Shown here piece by piece: positions 27,228 through 35,311 of a stretch of 64,000 nt of DNA. A model generated the notes under the pieces. That model saw only the letters and a list, made by a program, of their open reading frames with translations. It was not told where the DNA came from and did no database searches. Where the stretch lies: assembly GCF_009909185.1 (NCBI RefSeq), contig NZ_JAAAMV010000012.1, positions 186,001 through 250,000 of the forward strand. The letters run 5' to 3'. Each line of letters begins with the position of its first letter. Within the stretch, counting starts at the first letter, position 1. Both the position numbers and the translations under genes were made by a program. The stretch comes from Paenibacillus glycinis. Its GTDB lineage: Bacteria; Bacillota; Bacilli; Paenibacillales; Paenibacillaceae.

Positions 27228-28729
27228 CCAAGACGACGGATACTATCAACGATTCCTTGCTGCCCGCTTCCGCGAAACCGGAAAAAGCGCTTATTTTCGA
27301 GCTGAGCAAGCCTGGCCGGGTCGCCTACTCGCTGCCGGCCTGCGACGTTCCGGAAGCCTCGCCGGAGACGTATATTCCCGCTTCGATGCTGCGGACGATT
27401 CCCGCGCAGCTGCCCGAAGTGTACGAGGTCGACGTGATCCGCCATTACACCGAGCTGTCCCGCCGCAACTTCGGCGTCGACAACGGCTTCTACCCGCTCG
27501 GTTCGTGCACGATGAAATACAATCCGAAAATCAACGAGGATACGGCGCGCTTCGGCGGCTTCGCCAAAATCCATCCTTACCAGCCCGAAGAAAGCCTGCA
27601 GGGCGCGCTTGAACTGCTCTATACGCTGCAAAACGATCTGGCCGCGCTGACCGGCATGGACCAAGTGACGCTGCAGCCGGCCGCCGGCGCCCACGGCGAA
27701 TGGACGGGACTGATGATGATCCGGGCGTATCACGAAAGCCGCGGAGACAAGCGGACCAAGGTCATCGTGCCGGATTCCTCGCACGGCACCAACCCGGCGA
27801 GCGCCACCGTAGCCGGATTCGAGACGATTACCATCAAGTCCGACGCGCGCGGCATGGTCGATCTCGACGCGCTGCGGGCGGCCGTCGGCAGCGACACCGC
27901 CGCGCTCATGCTCACCAATCCGAGCACGCTCGGGTTGTTCGAGGAACAGATCGTGGAGATCGCCCAGATCGTCCACGATGCCGGGGGCCTGCTCTATTAC
28001 GACGGCGCCAACTCCAACGCCATCATGGGCATTACCCGCCCCGGCGACATGGGCTTCGACGTCGTGCATTTGAACCTGCACAAGACGATGAGCACGCCGC
28101 ACGGCGGCGGCGGCCCGGGCGCCGGCCCCGTCGGCGTCAAGAGCAAGCTCATTCCGTACCTGCCGAAGCCGATCGTCGGACGCCGCGAGGACGGCGCGTA
28201 CTTCTTCGACTACGATCGTCCCGAGTCCATCGGCCGGGTCAAAGCCTACTACGGCAATTTCGGCATCCTCGTCCGCGCCTATACGTATATCCGTACCTAC
28301 GGTCCGGAAGGCCTGCGCCACGTATCCGAATGCGCCGTGCTGAACGCCAATTACATGATGCACCGGCTGGCTTCCCATTACGAGATTCCGTATCCCGGCG
28401 TCTGCAAGCATGAATTCGTCATGTCCGGCCGCGGCCTGAAGCAGTACGGCGTCCGCACGCTCGACGTCGCCAAGCGGCTGCTCGACTTCGGCTACCATCC
28501 GCCGACCATCTATTTCCCGCTGAACGTCGAGGAATGCATCATGATCGAACCGACCGAGACGGAAAGCAAAGAAACGCTCGACGGCTTCATCGACACGATG
28601 ATTAGAATCGCCGAAGAAGCCCGGACGACGCCGGAGCTCGTCATCAACGCCCCGTACGACACCGTAGTACGTCGTCTGGACGAGACGACGGCGGCGCGCA
28701 AGCCGGTATTGAACTGCGCCTGCAGCTAA
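27224..28729 (+). CDS. gcvPB: Glycine decarboxylase P protein, subunit 2
   Basis: Catalytic half of glycine decarboxylase, 501 residues. The cofactor-binding lysine is Lys287 in [28 protein letters not shown] and SHGTNPASA are further signatures. It is translationally coupled to gcvPA through the ATGA overlap and ends the gcvT operon; a strong terminator follows 140 bases downstream. Confidence 0.96.
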   Translation: MTKTTDTINDSLLPASAKPEKALIFELSKPGRVAYSLPACDVPEASPETYIPASMLRTIPAQLPEVYEVDVIRHYTELSRRNFGVDNGFYPLGSCTMKYNPKINEDTARFGGFAKIHPYQPEESLQGALELLYTLQNDLAALTGMDQVTLQPAAGAHGEWTGLMMIRAYHESRGDKRTKVIVPDSSHGTNPASATVAGFETITIKSDARGMVDLDALRAAVGSDTAALMLTNPSTLGLFEEQIVEIAQIVHDAGGLLYYDGANSNAIMGITRPGDMGFDVVHLNLHKTMSTPHGGGGPGAGPVGVKSKLIPYLPKPIVGRREDGAYFFDYDRPESIGRVKAYYGNFGILVRAYTYIRTYGPEGLRHVSECAVLNANYMMHRLASHYEIPYPGVCKHEFVMSGRGLKQYGVRTLDVAKRLLDFGYHPPTIYFPLNVEECIMIEPTETESKETLDGFIDTMIRIAEEARTTPELVINAPYDTVVRRLDETTAARKPVLNCACS

Positions 28730-28868
28730 CGGTACCGAAGCCGTCCGGTTTCCCGGCAATCGCAGTTGAACGCTCTAAGAAGGTAACGGCGGTCATTCGG
28801 CGAATGCCGGACGGATGCTCGGTCCCCTTCGGAGATCTACAATAGAGTCAGCAGAGTCAGCAGCTCAT
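28730..28868. other. Spacer after gcvPB with an 8-bp inverted repeat
   Basis: CCGTCCGG (28741-28748) and CCGGACGG (28807-28814) are inverted and 58 bases apart. GAGTCAGCA occurs twice in direct order near 28845-28860. No gene is seen. Confidence 0.4.
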
Positions 28869-28917
28869 AGCGGCAGGCTTGGACGGCATTACGGCGTCCG
28901 AGACTGCCGCTTTTTGC
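28869..28917 (+). terminator. Intrinsic terminator of the gcvT operon
   Basis: AGCGGCAG/CTGCCGCT forms the outer stem and TGGACG/CGTCCG the inner stem, followed by five T. Confidence 0.88.
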
Positions 28918-29012
28918 CGTCCTTTTCCGCTGCCGCGGCAGTGCCGTTCGAAGCTGCCGGCGCTGCCGCGGGGCAAAGTGCGAAACCCGCTTCCAGATTT
29001 GCTCATGACATA

Positions 29013-29057
29013 TGACAAAGTTGCAATATTGTTATCGCGATTATGTTCTGCTATAGT
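29013..29057 (+). promoter_or_regulatory. Promoter and operator of the first tetR gene
   Basis: TTGTTA (29029-29034), a 17-base spacer and TATAGT (29052-29057) form the promoter. A 22-bp imperfect dyad, TGACAAAGTTG followed by CAATATTGTTA (29013-29034), covers the -35. It begins with the same TGACAAA as the operator of the SDR gene at 29839, suggesting autoregulation. Confidence 0.6.
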
Positions 29058-29087
29058 GAAGAAAACTACCGTAAGGCGGAGGAACAC

Positions 29088-29690
29088 ATGGCGAACGATC
29101 TGTCTTTGAACAAGGAGCAAATACTCGATGCCGCGGAGCAGGCGCTGAAGCGCTACGGACCGGACAAAACGTCCGTCGTGGACGTGGCGCGCGCGCTTCA
29201 GGTGAGCCACGGCACGCTGTACCGCCACTTTGCGAGCAAAGCCGCGCTGCGCGAAGCGGTGACGGAGCGCTGGCTGCGGCGGAGCATCGCCGAGCCGCTG
29301 GCCCAGGCGACCGGGCTCCCTCAGGGCGGCAGCGCGGCCGAACGGCTCCGCTTGTGGCTCGATACGCTGATCGCCGCCAAACGGGCGCATGCGGCGGAAG
29401 ATCCCGAGCTGTTCGCGATGTATGCGGCCGTCACGATGGAGGCAGCCGAAATGATCGACGCGCATATCGACGGCCTGATTCTGCAGATGGCTTCCATCAT
29501 CGAGGACGGCATAACCGCCGGCGAGCTGCGGCCCGGCCGTCCCGAAACGATCGCGCGGGCGATCTTCATCGCCACCTCGAGATTCCATCATCCCGCGCAT
29601 GCGCGGGAATGGAACGCGGAGCGGACCGATCGGGATTACGATTCCGTATGGGAGCTGATCTTGGCCGGGCTTGCGTTACCTACGGCATAA
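29088..29690 (+). CDS. TetR/AcrR-family repressor
   Basis: Transcriptional repressor of 200 residues. The start at 29088 (MANDLSLNKEQ) has GGAGG five bases upstream; the frame extends 15 codons further without a ribosome site. The N-terminal helix-turn-helix reads TSVVDVARALQVSHGTLYRHFASKAAL (about residues 27-53). The C-terminal ligand domain resembles the YbiH/CecR-like group but I cannot name a ligand. A strong terminator follows. Two similar 22-bp dyads, one over its own promoter and one before the neighbouring SDR gene, suggest that it controls both. Confidence 0.9.
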   Translation: MANDLSLNKEQILDAAEQALKRYGPDKTSVVDVARALQVSHGTLYRHFASKAALREAVTERWLRRSIAEPLAQATGLPQGGSAAERLRLWLDTLIAAKRAHAAEDPELFAMYAAVTMEAAEMIDAHIDGLILQMASIIEDGITAGELRPGRPETIARAIFIATSRFHHPAHAREWNAERTDRDYDSVWELILAGLALPTA

Positions 29691-29767
29691 AAGACCTGCA
29701 TAACCATACCTGCTGCGCGCAAGCAAGCCGACATCTATGCCCGTGCCCGTAAAGGCGCAAACCTGCG

Positions 29768-29797
29768 AATCCTCCCGATGCGAATCGGGAGGATTTT
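29768..29797 (+). terminator. Intrinsic terminator after the first tetR gene
   Basis: AATCCTCCCGAT/ATCGGGAGGATT is a perfect 12-bp stem with a GCGA loop, followed by TT before CGCC. Confidence 0.85.
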
Positions 29798-29838
29798 CGC
29801 CGTTACAAGGGCGGAATTCGCGCATCCGAAATTTAAGA

Positions 29839-29890
29839 TGACAAATATTAATATCTGTCACTTGATATTTGTTTGTCAGCTGTATATAAT
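29839..29890 (+). promoter_or_regulatory. Promoter and near-perfect 22-bp operator upstream of the SDR gene
   Basis: TTGATA (29862-29867), a 17-base spacer and TATAAT (29885-29890) make a strong sigma-A promoter. Directly upstream, 29839-29860 is a 22-bp dyad, TGACAAATATT then AATATCTGTCA, with one mismatched pair. This is typical of TetR-type operators. Confidence 0.75.
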
Positions 29891-29919
29891 CAAATCAGCA
29901 AAGAAAGGGGATGTTATCC

Positions 29920-30006
29920 ATGAACCCCCCGGCATTTCAGGCATTCGTCTTGGAGGCGTTCCCTGCCGCCGAAAGCCCGGCAGTCCGAACTGCCGCTATG
30001 GATTAG
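29920..30006 (+). CDS. Possible 28-residue small ORF or gene remnant
   Basis: ATG at 29920 lies seven bases after AAAGGGG and opens a 28-codon frame (MNPPAFQAFVLEAF, ending AAMD) in the leader between the TetR-controlled promoter and the SDR gene. The AFVLEAF stretch is reminiscent of the first strand of zinc-type alcohol dehydrogenases or quinone reductases, so it may be the stub of a deleted gene. It could equally be a leader peptide or chance. I do not recognise it. Confidence 0.3.
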   Translation: MNPPAFQAFVLEAFPAAESPAVRTAAMD

Positions 30007-30064
30007 AGGCTCGACCGTTCACGTATGCAGCAATCATCGATTTATCGACGAGGAGGAAGAAATC

Positions 30065-30808
30065 ATGAACGAGCAATTATCGGGAAAAGTCGCGCTGGTG
30101 ACCGGCGCATCGAGAGGACTCGGGAAGGACATGGCGGAACTGCTGGCGCAGCACGGCGCGAAGGTGGTCGTCAATTATGCCAGCAGCCCGGAGAAAGCGG
30201 AGCAAGTCGTGAGCGGGATCAAACAGCGCGGAGGAGAAGCGCTCGCGATTCAAGCCGACATCGGCAGCGCAGCGGAGGTCGAGCGGCTGTTCCGGGAGAC
30301 GATCGAGGCCTACGGACGGATCGATATCCTGCTCAACAATGCCGGCATCATGATCACGAAGCCGCTCGCGGCCATCACGGAGGACGACTTCGACAGAACG
30401 TTCGCGATCAACGCGAAAGGAACCTTCTTCGCGATCCAGCAGGCGGCGAAGCATATGGGCAAGGGCGGACGAATCATCAATTTCTCGACCTCGGTCGTCG
30501 GCCAGATGTTTCCGACCTACAGCGCGTATGTAGGATCCAAGGCCGCCGTGGAGCAATTCGGCCGCCAGTTGGCCAAGGAGCTGGGTCCGCAGGGCATCTC
30601 GATCAACACCGTGGCGCCGGGTCCGATCAACACGGAGCTGTTCACGGCCGGCAAAACGCAGGAGGAAATCGCGCGCGTCGGCAGCATGAACTCCTTCGGA
30701 CGTCTCGCCGAGACCGAGGATATCTCGAAAGTCGTGCTATTCCTCGCCGGCCCGGATTCCGGATGGATCTCGGGTCAGACGATCCGCGTCAACGGCGGTT
30801 TCATCTGA
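30065..30808 (+). CDS. SDR-family oxidoreductase (FabG-like)
   Basis: Short-chain dehydrogenase of 247 residues. The NAD(P)-binding motif TGASRGLGKD begins near residue 15, NNAG lies near residue 95, and the catalytic Tyr-Lys pair is in YSAYVGSKAAVEQF (pattern Y-V-G-S-K). The ribosome site GAGGAGG is good. The gene follows a strong promoter with a TetR-type operator and probably reduces or oxidises a small carbonyl compound that also acts through the adjacent TetR regulator. The substrate is unknown. Confidence 0.9.
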   Translation: MNEQLSGKVALVTGASRGLGKDMAELLAQHGAKVVVNYASSPEKAEQVVSGIKQRGGEALAIQADIGSAAEVERLFRETIEAYGRIDILLNNAGIMITKPLAAITEDDFDRTFAINAKGTFFAIQQAAKHMGKGGRIINFSTSVVGQMFPTYSAYVGSKAAVEQFGRQLAKELGPQGISINTVAPGPINTELFTAGKTQEEIARVGSMNSFGRLAETEDISKVVLFLAGPDSGWISGQTIRVNGGFI

Positions 30809-30883
30809 TCGCGGACGTCCGCAGCCGCTCCTTCGTTCTTTCGCCGCACGACCTTACGGCTGCGCTCCCGAATGTCCCATGAC

Positions 30884-30910
30884 GCAAAAAAAGCCGCGGT
30901 TTACGCGGCC
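30884..30910 (-). terminator. Intrinsic terminator of cwlJ
   Basis: On the minus strand GCCGCG-TAAAC-CGCGGC is followed by seven T. It lies 50 bases after the cwlJ stop. Confidence 0.85.
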
Positions 30911-30960
30911 ATTCATGACATCCTGCGCTTTTCTTTTCATGCGACTATCCGTTTATGCCA

Positions 30961-31404
30961 TTAAAACGTGTTATATACATTTTCGCATTCTTGCCCGGTC
31001 GGTTCATAGAAACAGTGCTTCTTCCATCGTCCCGCGAACGGCTGATCGTACCACGTCGGCGGACAGGGTCCGGGATTCTCGAACGATCCCGGACGGAAGT
31101 ACCAGAGGGAGAATTTGGCCGGCCAATTCCGCTCCCCGTTCACGGCCCTTTGCGCCAGACGGCGTTCCCGCTCTCTTGCGCCCTGATAGTACAACCCGTG
31201 CTGCAGCGCTTCGAACGCATGCGGCTGATTGATCATCTGAGGAATCGTCCGGAGTCCTTTAAAATCGGAGCAATTCGCTCTTATTCGGTTAATGCCGACA
31301 TTTCCGACGAGGAGCATGCCCATCTCGCCTTCGGTCTCCGCTTCGGCCCGAAGCAGCCTTGCCAACATATCGATATCCTGTTTCCTGGCTTTTACGACTC
31401 CCAT
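30961..31404 (-). CDS. cwlJ: Spore cortex-lytic cell wall hydrolase CwlJ
   Basis: Hydrolase of the SleB/CwlJ family that degrades spore cortex peptidoglycan during germination. The 147-residue product is close to B. subtilis CwlJ along its length (ARLLRAEAETEGEMGMLLVGN, NRIRANCSDFKGLRTI, NGERNWPAKFSLWYFRPG, CFYEPT, CENVYNTF). There is no signal peptide, as in CwlJ. The start at 31402-31404 (MGVVKARKQD) follows AAAGAGGTG; the frame is open 17 codons further without support. A sigma-E-like -10 is upstream. The usual gerQ partner gene is not adjacent. Confidence 0.93.
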   Translation of the reverse strand: MGVVKARKQDIDMLARLLRAEAETEGEMGMLLVGNVGINRIRANCSDFKGLRTIPQMINQPHAFEALQHGLYYQGARERERRLAQRAVNGERNWPAKFSLWYFRPGSFENPGPCPPTWYDQPFAGRWKKHCFYEPTGQECENVYNTF

Positions 31405-31436
31405 TGGCTCACCTCTTTGGATTTCTAGACTCATCA

Positions 31437-31445
31437 TATTGTAAG
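31437..31445 (-). promoter_or_regulatory. Possible sigma-E -10 element for cwlJ
   Basis: On the minus strand CTTACAATA resembles the sigma-E -10 (CATACAATA) about 32 bases upstream of the start. The -35 is not clear. B. subtilis cwlJ is known to be transcribed in the mother cell. Confidence 0.3.
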
Positions 31446-31544
31446 TGAAGCGCATGTGTTACTCCGCGCCATCCATCAACATGCGTCCGGAGCCGGAGGT
31501 ACTCGCAGCGCAGCGGGTTCGTTTGGACGATGAGGCCTTCTGCG

Positions 31545-32375
31545 TTACCGCCTTCTGGCGGCCGCCCGGCCTTCGCGAACGAAACGGGCGGCGGCTGCCA
31601 GTTGTTCCGTCTGCACGTCTTCGAGCGTGACGAACCCGAGCGGCTTGTGACGCTCGAGCAATTGCCAGAACAACGGATAATGCAATTCGCCGAGTCCGGC
31701 CGCGGCAGCCGTCACTCCCCCGTTCTCCCCCCGCTTCAAATCCTTCGCATGCGCGCTCACGATACGCGGCCCGAGCAGGCGGAAAGCCTCTCGCATCACC
31801 TCGTCCTGATCGCGAAGCGTACCCGCATGCAGCAAATTGCACGGATCCAGCACCACGCCGAGGCAGGAGGAGGGGAAGCGTTCCAACGTCGCTGCCAGCG
31901 TATCCGCCGAGGCGATCAAATGTCCTTGCGCCGCTTCCAATCCGATCGTGACTCCCCACCGCTCCGCTTCCTCCACCAATTCCTCCAAGGCCCGATTCAG
32001 CCGTTCCTCATAGGCTTTCGATCGAGCAGGATCTCGAGGCACGCCTACCTCGGTCGCCACGATCGGCGCGCCGAAATGCCGCGCATGCCGCAAATGCTCC
32101 TTGAACCGGTCGACATGATGCCGGAACAGGTCGTCGTCCAGCTCTATCAAGCTGGCGTAGCAGCCCAGAACCGCAATGCCGACGCGATGCTCCGCGAAGG
32201 CGCCGCCTATTTCGTTGGCTAGTCCCGGGCTCAAGCGGCCGAGCGAGAAATCCACGTCCGAGATTGCCTTGGACAGCGCAAGCTGCACGTAATCCATGCC
32301 TTGTTCCGCTGCCTTCCCCGCCAATTGCCGATACGGCAACTTTCCCATCAAATGCGCCAGCAGGCCAACCGTCAT
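31545..32375 (-). CDS. Sugar phosphate isomerase/epimerase-like TIM barrel protein
   Basis: Protein of 276 residues of the xylose-isomerase-like / AP endonuclease 2 superfamily, which includes sugar epimerases, inosose isomerases and dehydratases. The start at 32373-32375 (MTVGLLAHLMG) has GGGGGAG five bases upstream. Metal-ligand-like positions occur in TIGLEAA (Glu), GVVLDPCNLL (Asp), SAHAKD (His) and FVTLED (Glu), in the order expected for the family. It stands alone, divergent from the germination operon, so its substrate cannot be inferred. Confidence 0.85.
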   Translation of the reverse strand: MTVGLLAHLMGKLPYRQLAGKAAEQGMDYVQLALSKAISDVDFSLGRLSPGLANEIGGAFAEHRVGIAVLGCYASLIELDDDLFRHHVDRFKEHLRHARHFGAPIVATEVGVPRDPARSKAYEERLNRALEELVEEAERWGVTIGLEAAQGHLIASADTLAATLERFPSSCLGVVLDPCNLLHAGTLRDQDEVMREAFRLLGPRIVSAHAKDLKRGENGGVTAAAAGLGELHYPLFWQLLERHKPLGFVTLEDVQTEQLAAAARFVREGRAAARRR

Positions 32376-32476
32376 GCGAACTCCCCCTTTAAATGGCAAT
32401 CGTCCCCTTTCTTTTTCGAATCCCGTGCGGCATTCTCCTGCTGCCGGCGCGGCAGATCGCCAATCCGAGCCTCGGA

Positions 32477-32507
32477 TGCATAATTCAAAACGGATGGAGA
32501 GATGATA
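32477..32507 (+). promoter_or_regulatory. Possible sigma-G promoter of the germination operon
   Basis: TGCATA (32477-32482), an 18-base spacer and GATGATA (32501-32507) approximate the forespore sigma-G pattern TGHATA-N18-CATWHTA, with two differences in the -10. Operons of this family are known to be forespore-expressed. Confidence 0.4.
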
Positions 32508-32576
32508 ACCGCATTCCCAATATTCGCCATTCATTGCTTATTCGCATCGTTAACGTTCTCTTGGAGGTGGACTGCC

Positions 32577-34139
32577 GTGTCGGCCGCGCAACATGCAAGT
32601 TCTGGCGATACCTCTCCCGAACAAACAATCCATGATCCGATCAGCGAATCCCTGGCGGAGAACGAACGCCTTATCGGCGGTTATTTCGCCCATTGCTACG
32701 ATATTGTCTTTCGGCGTGCGCATATTTTCGGGCAAGTCCCTGTTTTGGTGGTCTATTTGGACGGCCTGGTGGATACCAAAGCCCTGGATGCCGTATTGCT
32801 GAAGCCTTGGATGCTGGAAGCCCCCCGTCCCGGATTGGACGAGTTGAACGCCGCGGACCTGATGTTGGAGCAGCGGCTGGTCTCCATCGCGAAGACCAAT
32901 ACGACGGGGACCATGGACGACGTCGTGAAAAGCATCTTATCCGGCAATGTCGCGATCCTCTCGGATGGCTCCGCGCAGGCCGTGACCGCCGAATTGAACG
33001 GCTTCGAGCAGCGGGCAGTCGAAGAGCCGGCGAGCGAGACGACCGTTCGCGGGCCGAAAGAGGGCTTTACGGAAAGCCTCAACGCGAACACCGGCATGCT
33101 TCGAAGGAAGCTCCGCAGCCCCAAACTAAAAATGGAGTCCATGAGCGTCGGCAATCTCTCCAAAACCACGATCGTGATCGCGTATATCGAAGGAATCGTC
33201 CAAGCCTCGGTGCTGGAAGAAGTGCGCGGGCGCATCTCGCAAATCAAGATCGATACGGTGCTGGACGGGGCTTTCGTCGAGGAGTTTATCGAGGACCACC
33301 CGTTCACGTTTTTTCCGCAAGTGCAAAATACCGAACGCCCGGACATCGTGGCCTCCTGCCTGGCGGAAAGGAAGGTCGCCGTTTTCGTCGACGGCACGCC
33401 TTTCGTGCTGATCGTCCCGTGCACCTTTTGGAACGCGTTTCAATCGGCCGACGATTATTACGAGCGATTCCTGTACGCGACCGTCATTCGCTGGCTGCGG
33501 ATGATTTTGATTACCACTTCGCTCTATTTGCCTTCCATCTACGTGGCGATCTCCACGTTTCATCCGCAATTGCTGCCGACGAATTTCTTGATCAGCATCA
33601 CTTCCGCCCGAGAAGGCGTTCCCTTCCCGGCCGTCATCGAGGCGTTGTTGATCGAGTTCTTGTTCGAAGGCCTGCGCGAAGCCGGTCTGCGCATGCCGCG
33701 GCCGAACGGTTCGGCGATCAGCATCGTCGGCGCGCTCGTGATCGGGCAAGCCGCCGTTCAGGCGGGGATCATCTCGGCTCCGATCGTCATCGTCGTGTCC
33801 CTGACGGGAATCGCGTCGCTCATCACCCCGAGATACAGCATGGGGATGGCCTTTCGACTGCTCCGTTTCCCGATGCTCGTATGTTCGGGCATGTTCGGCT
33901 TGTACGGGGTCACGATGGCGTCGTTGTTCCTGCTCATCCACCTGACGAACCTGGAGTCGTTCGGAGTCCCCTATTTAAGCCCGATCGCGCCGTTGACAAG
34001 AAGCGAGCTCAAGGACGTCCTGATCCGCGCGCCATGGTGGAAGATGCACACGCTGCCGCTGTCCGGCTCCGCCAAGCGGCATGTTCGCATTCCCAATGGT
34101 CAACGACCGGGCGGGAGCCAAGGAGACGAAGCGTCATGA
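32577..34139 (+). CDS. gerKA: GerA-type spore germinant receptor, A subunit
   Basis: A subunit (520 residues) of a nutrient germinant receptor in the spore inner membrane. The start is GTG at 32577-32579, nine bases after GGAGG; the frame stays open further upstream without support. A soluble N-terminal domain (to about residue 300, with YLDGLVDTKAL and SVGNLSKTTIVIAYIEGI) is followed by the membrane domain with the family's TSAREGVPFPAVIEALLIEFLFEGLREAGLR region. It overlaps the next gene by four bases (ATGA). The subunit order A-C-B is that of B. subtilis gerK, hence the symbol; the ligand is unknown. Confidence 0.92.
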   Translation: MSAAQHASSGDTSPEQTIHDPISESLAENERLIGGYFAHCYDIVFRRAHIFGQVPVLVVYLDGLVDTKALDAVLLKPWMLEAPRPGLDELNAADLMLEQRLVSIAKTNTTGTMDDVVKSILSGNVAILSDGSAQAVTAELNGFEQRAVEEPASETTVRGPKEGFTESLNANTGMLRRKLRSPKLKMESMSVGNLSKTTIVIAYIEGIVQASVLEEVRGRISQIKIDTVLDGAFVEEFIEDHPFTFFPQVQNTERPDIVASCLAERKVAVFVDGTPFVLIVPCTFWNAFQSADDYYERFLYATVIRWLRMILITTSLYLPSIYVAISTFHPQLLPTNFLISITSAREGVPFPAVIEALLIEFLFEGLREAGLRMPRPNGSAISIVGALVIGQAAVQAGIISAPIVIVVSLTGIASLITPRYSMGMAFRLLRFPMLVCSGMFGLYGVTMASLFLLIHLTNLESFGVPYLSPIAPLTRSELKDVLIRAPWWKMHTLPLSGSAKRHVRIPNGQRPGGSQGDEAS

Positions 34140-35311
34140 ACCGTCGTCCGGCAGCTGTCGTGGCCTGGCTACTCTGCATCGCGTTGACTGCGGGCTGCTG
34201 GGACCGCACGGAAATTTCGGATCGCGTCTTCGATCTTGCCGCGTCGGCCGATCTGAAGGAGAACGGAACGTATATGATCGCGGGGCAGTTCATTAACCCT
34301 TCCCGAATGGAAGAAAGCCCGAAAGGCGGCTCCGGCGGCAGCAAGTCGTATTTCATCGAAACGGGCACCGGTCAGTCCGCGCTGGAATCCATTCAAAAAA
34401 TGCGGCAAAAGCTGTCCAGGGTCATCACCCGCGGCCATCGGCGGAATTATTACATCGGAGAGAGCCTGGCGAAGAACGGCATCAAGGATATGCTGGATGC
34501 GTTCAGCCGGGATCCGGGCAATCGCATCCGGTTGGACATGTGGGTGGTCAAGGGTGGCACCGGCCTGCAAGCGCTGGAAGTGCCCTACCCGCTGGAGAAG
34601 ATCCCCGCCGTCGCGCCGTTCAAGATCCATAAAGCGGTCGGAGGAACGACGGGCACGACCTATCTCGACTATTTGATGGCTTCCAGCGCCGAGGGCGAAA
34701 GTCCCACGTTGCCCGTCGTCGACATCGTAAAAGGATCTTCCCCGCAAAAAACGATCCGATTTTACGGGCGCGCTATTTTCAACCGCGATTATCGGTTAGT
34801 CGGGTATTTGAATTTTGTCGAAGGCGCTTATCGGCAGTGGATACTCCATAAAATCTCCTACCTCGACTTAGTGGAGGAGGTCCCCGGAGCAGGCGGGAGC
34901 GTCGGCGTGGTGATCTCGAGATTCGGCAGCAAGGTCAAGAGCAGCGTCACGCCGGATCATAAAGTGAAGATGCGCATCGAGCTGAGCGGCGCCGGACAGA
35001 TCGTCGAGAACCATACCAACCTGGACTTCCGCGAGCTGAAAAATTTGACGCTTGCGCAGAACGCCGTCAACCGGCAGACCAGCGAGCATGTTTCCGCGAT
35101 GATCGGCAAGGTCCAAAAACAATACGGCACGGACGTCTTCGGTTTCGTACAGACCCTGAATCGGCAGCATCCAAGCGAATGGAAACGATTAAAGGGACAG
35201 TGGGAGCATATCTTTCCGGGCATCGAAGTCACGGTGAACGTAAACGTGAATTTGAAATATTTCGGCCTGGTCGGCCCGCCGCTTCAATTTAGGGAAAGCG
35301 AGATCAAATAA
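34136..35311 (+). CDS. gerKC: GerA-type spore germinant receptor, C subunit (lipoprotein)
   Basis: Lipid-anchored C subunit (391 residues). The signal peptide ends in LTAGC with Cys21, followed by the family's WDRTEISDR. Ger_N and Ger_C regions occupy the rest (LPVVDIVKGSSPQKTIRFYGRAIFNRD near the middle). The start overlaps the A-subunit stop, and its own stop overlaps the B-subunit start by one base (TAATG), so the three are translationally coupled. Confidence 0.93.
   Translation: MNRRPAAVVAWLLCIALTAGCWDRTEISDRVFDLAASADLKENGTYMIAGQFINPSRMEESPKGGSGGSKSYFIETGTGQSALESIQKMRQKLSRVITRGHRRNYYIGESLAKNGIKDMLDAFSRDPGNRIRLDMWVVKGGTGLQALEVPYPLEKIPAVAPFKIHKAVGGTTGTTYLDYLMASSAEGESPTLPVVDIVKGSSPQKTIRFYGRAIFNRDYRLVGYLNFVEGAYRQWILHKISYLDLVEEVPGAGGSVGVVISRFGSKVKSSVTPDHKVKMRIELSGAGQIVENHTNLDFRELKNLTLAQNAVNRQTSEHVSAMIGKVQKQYGTDVFGFVQTLNRQHPSEWKRLKGQWEHIFPGIEVTVNVNVNLKYFGLVGPPLQFRESEIK

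Noticed and set aside
32693..34135. Long plus-strand frame running in phase into the germination C-subunit gene
   Set aside because: The part before 34136 is the shifted-frame shadow of the A-subunit gene; the lipoprotein signal and coupled ATG fix the true start.
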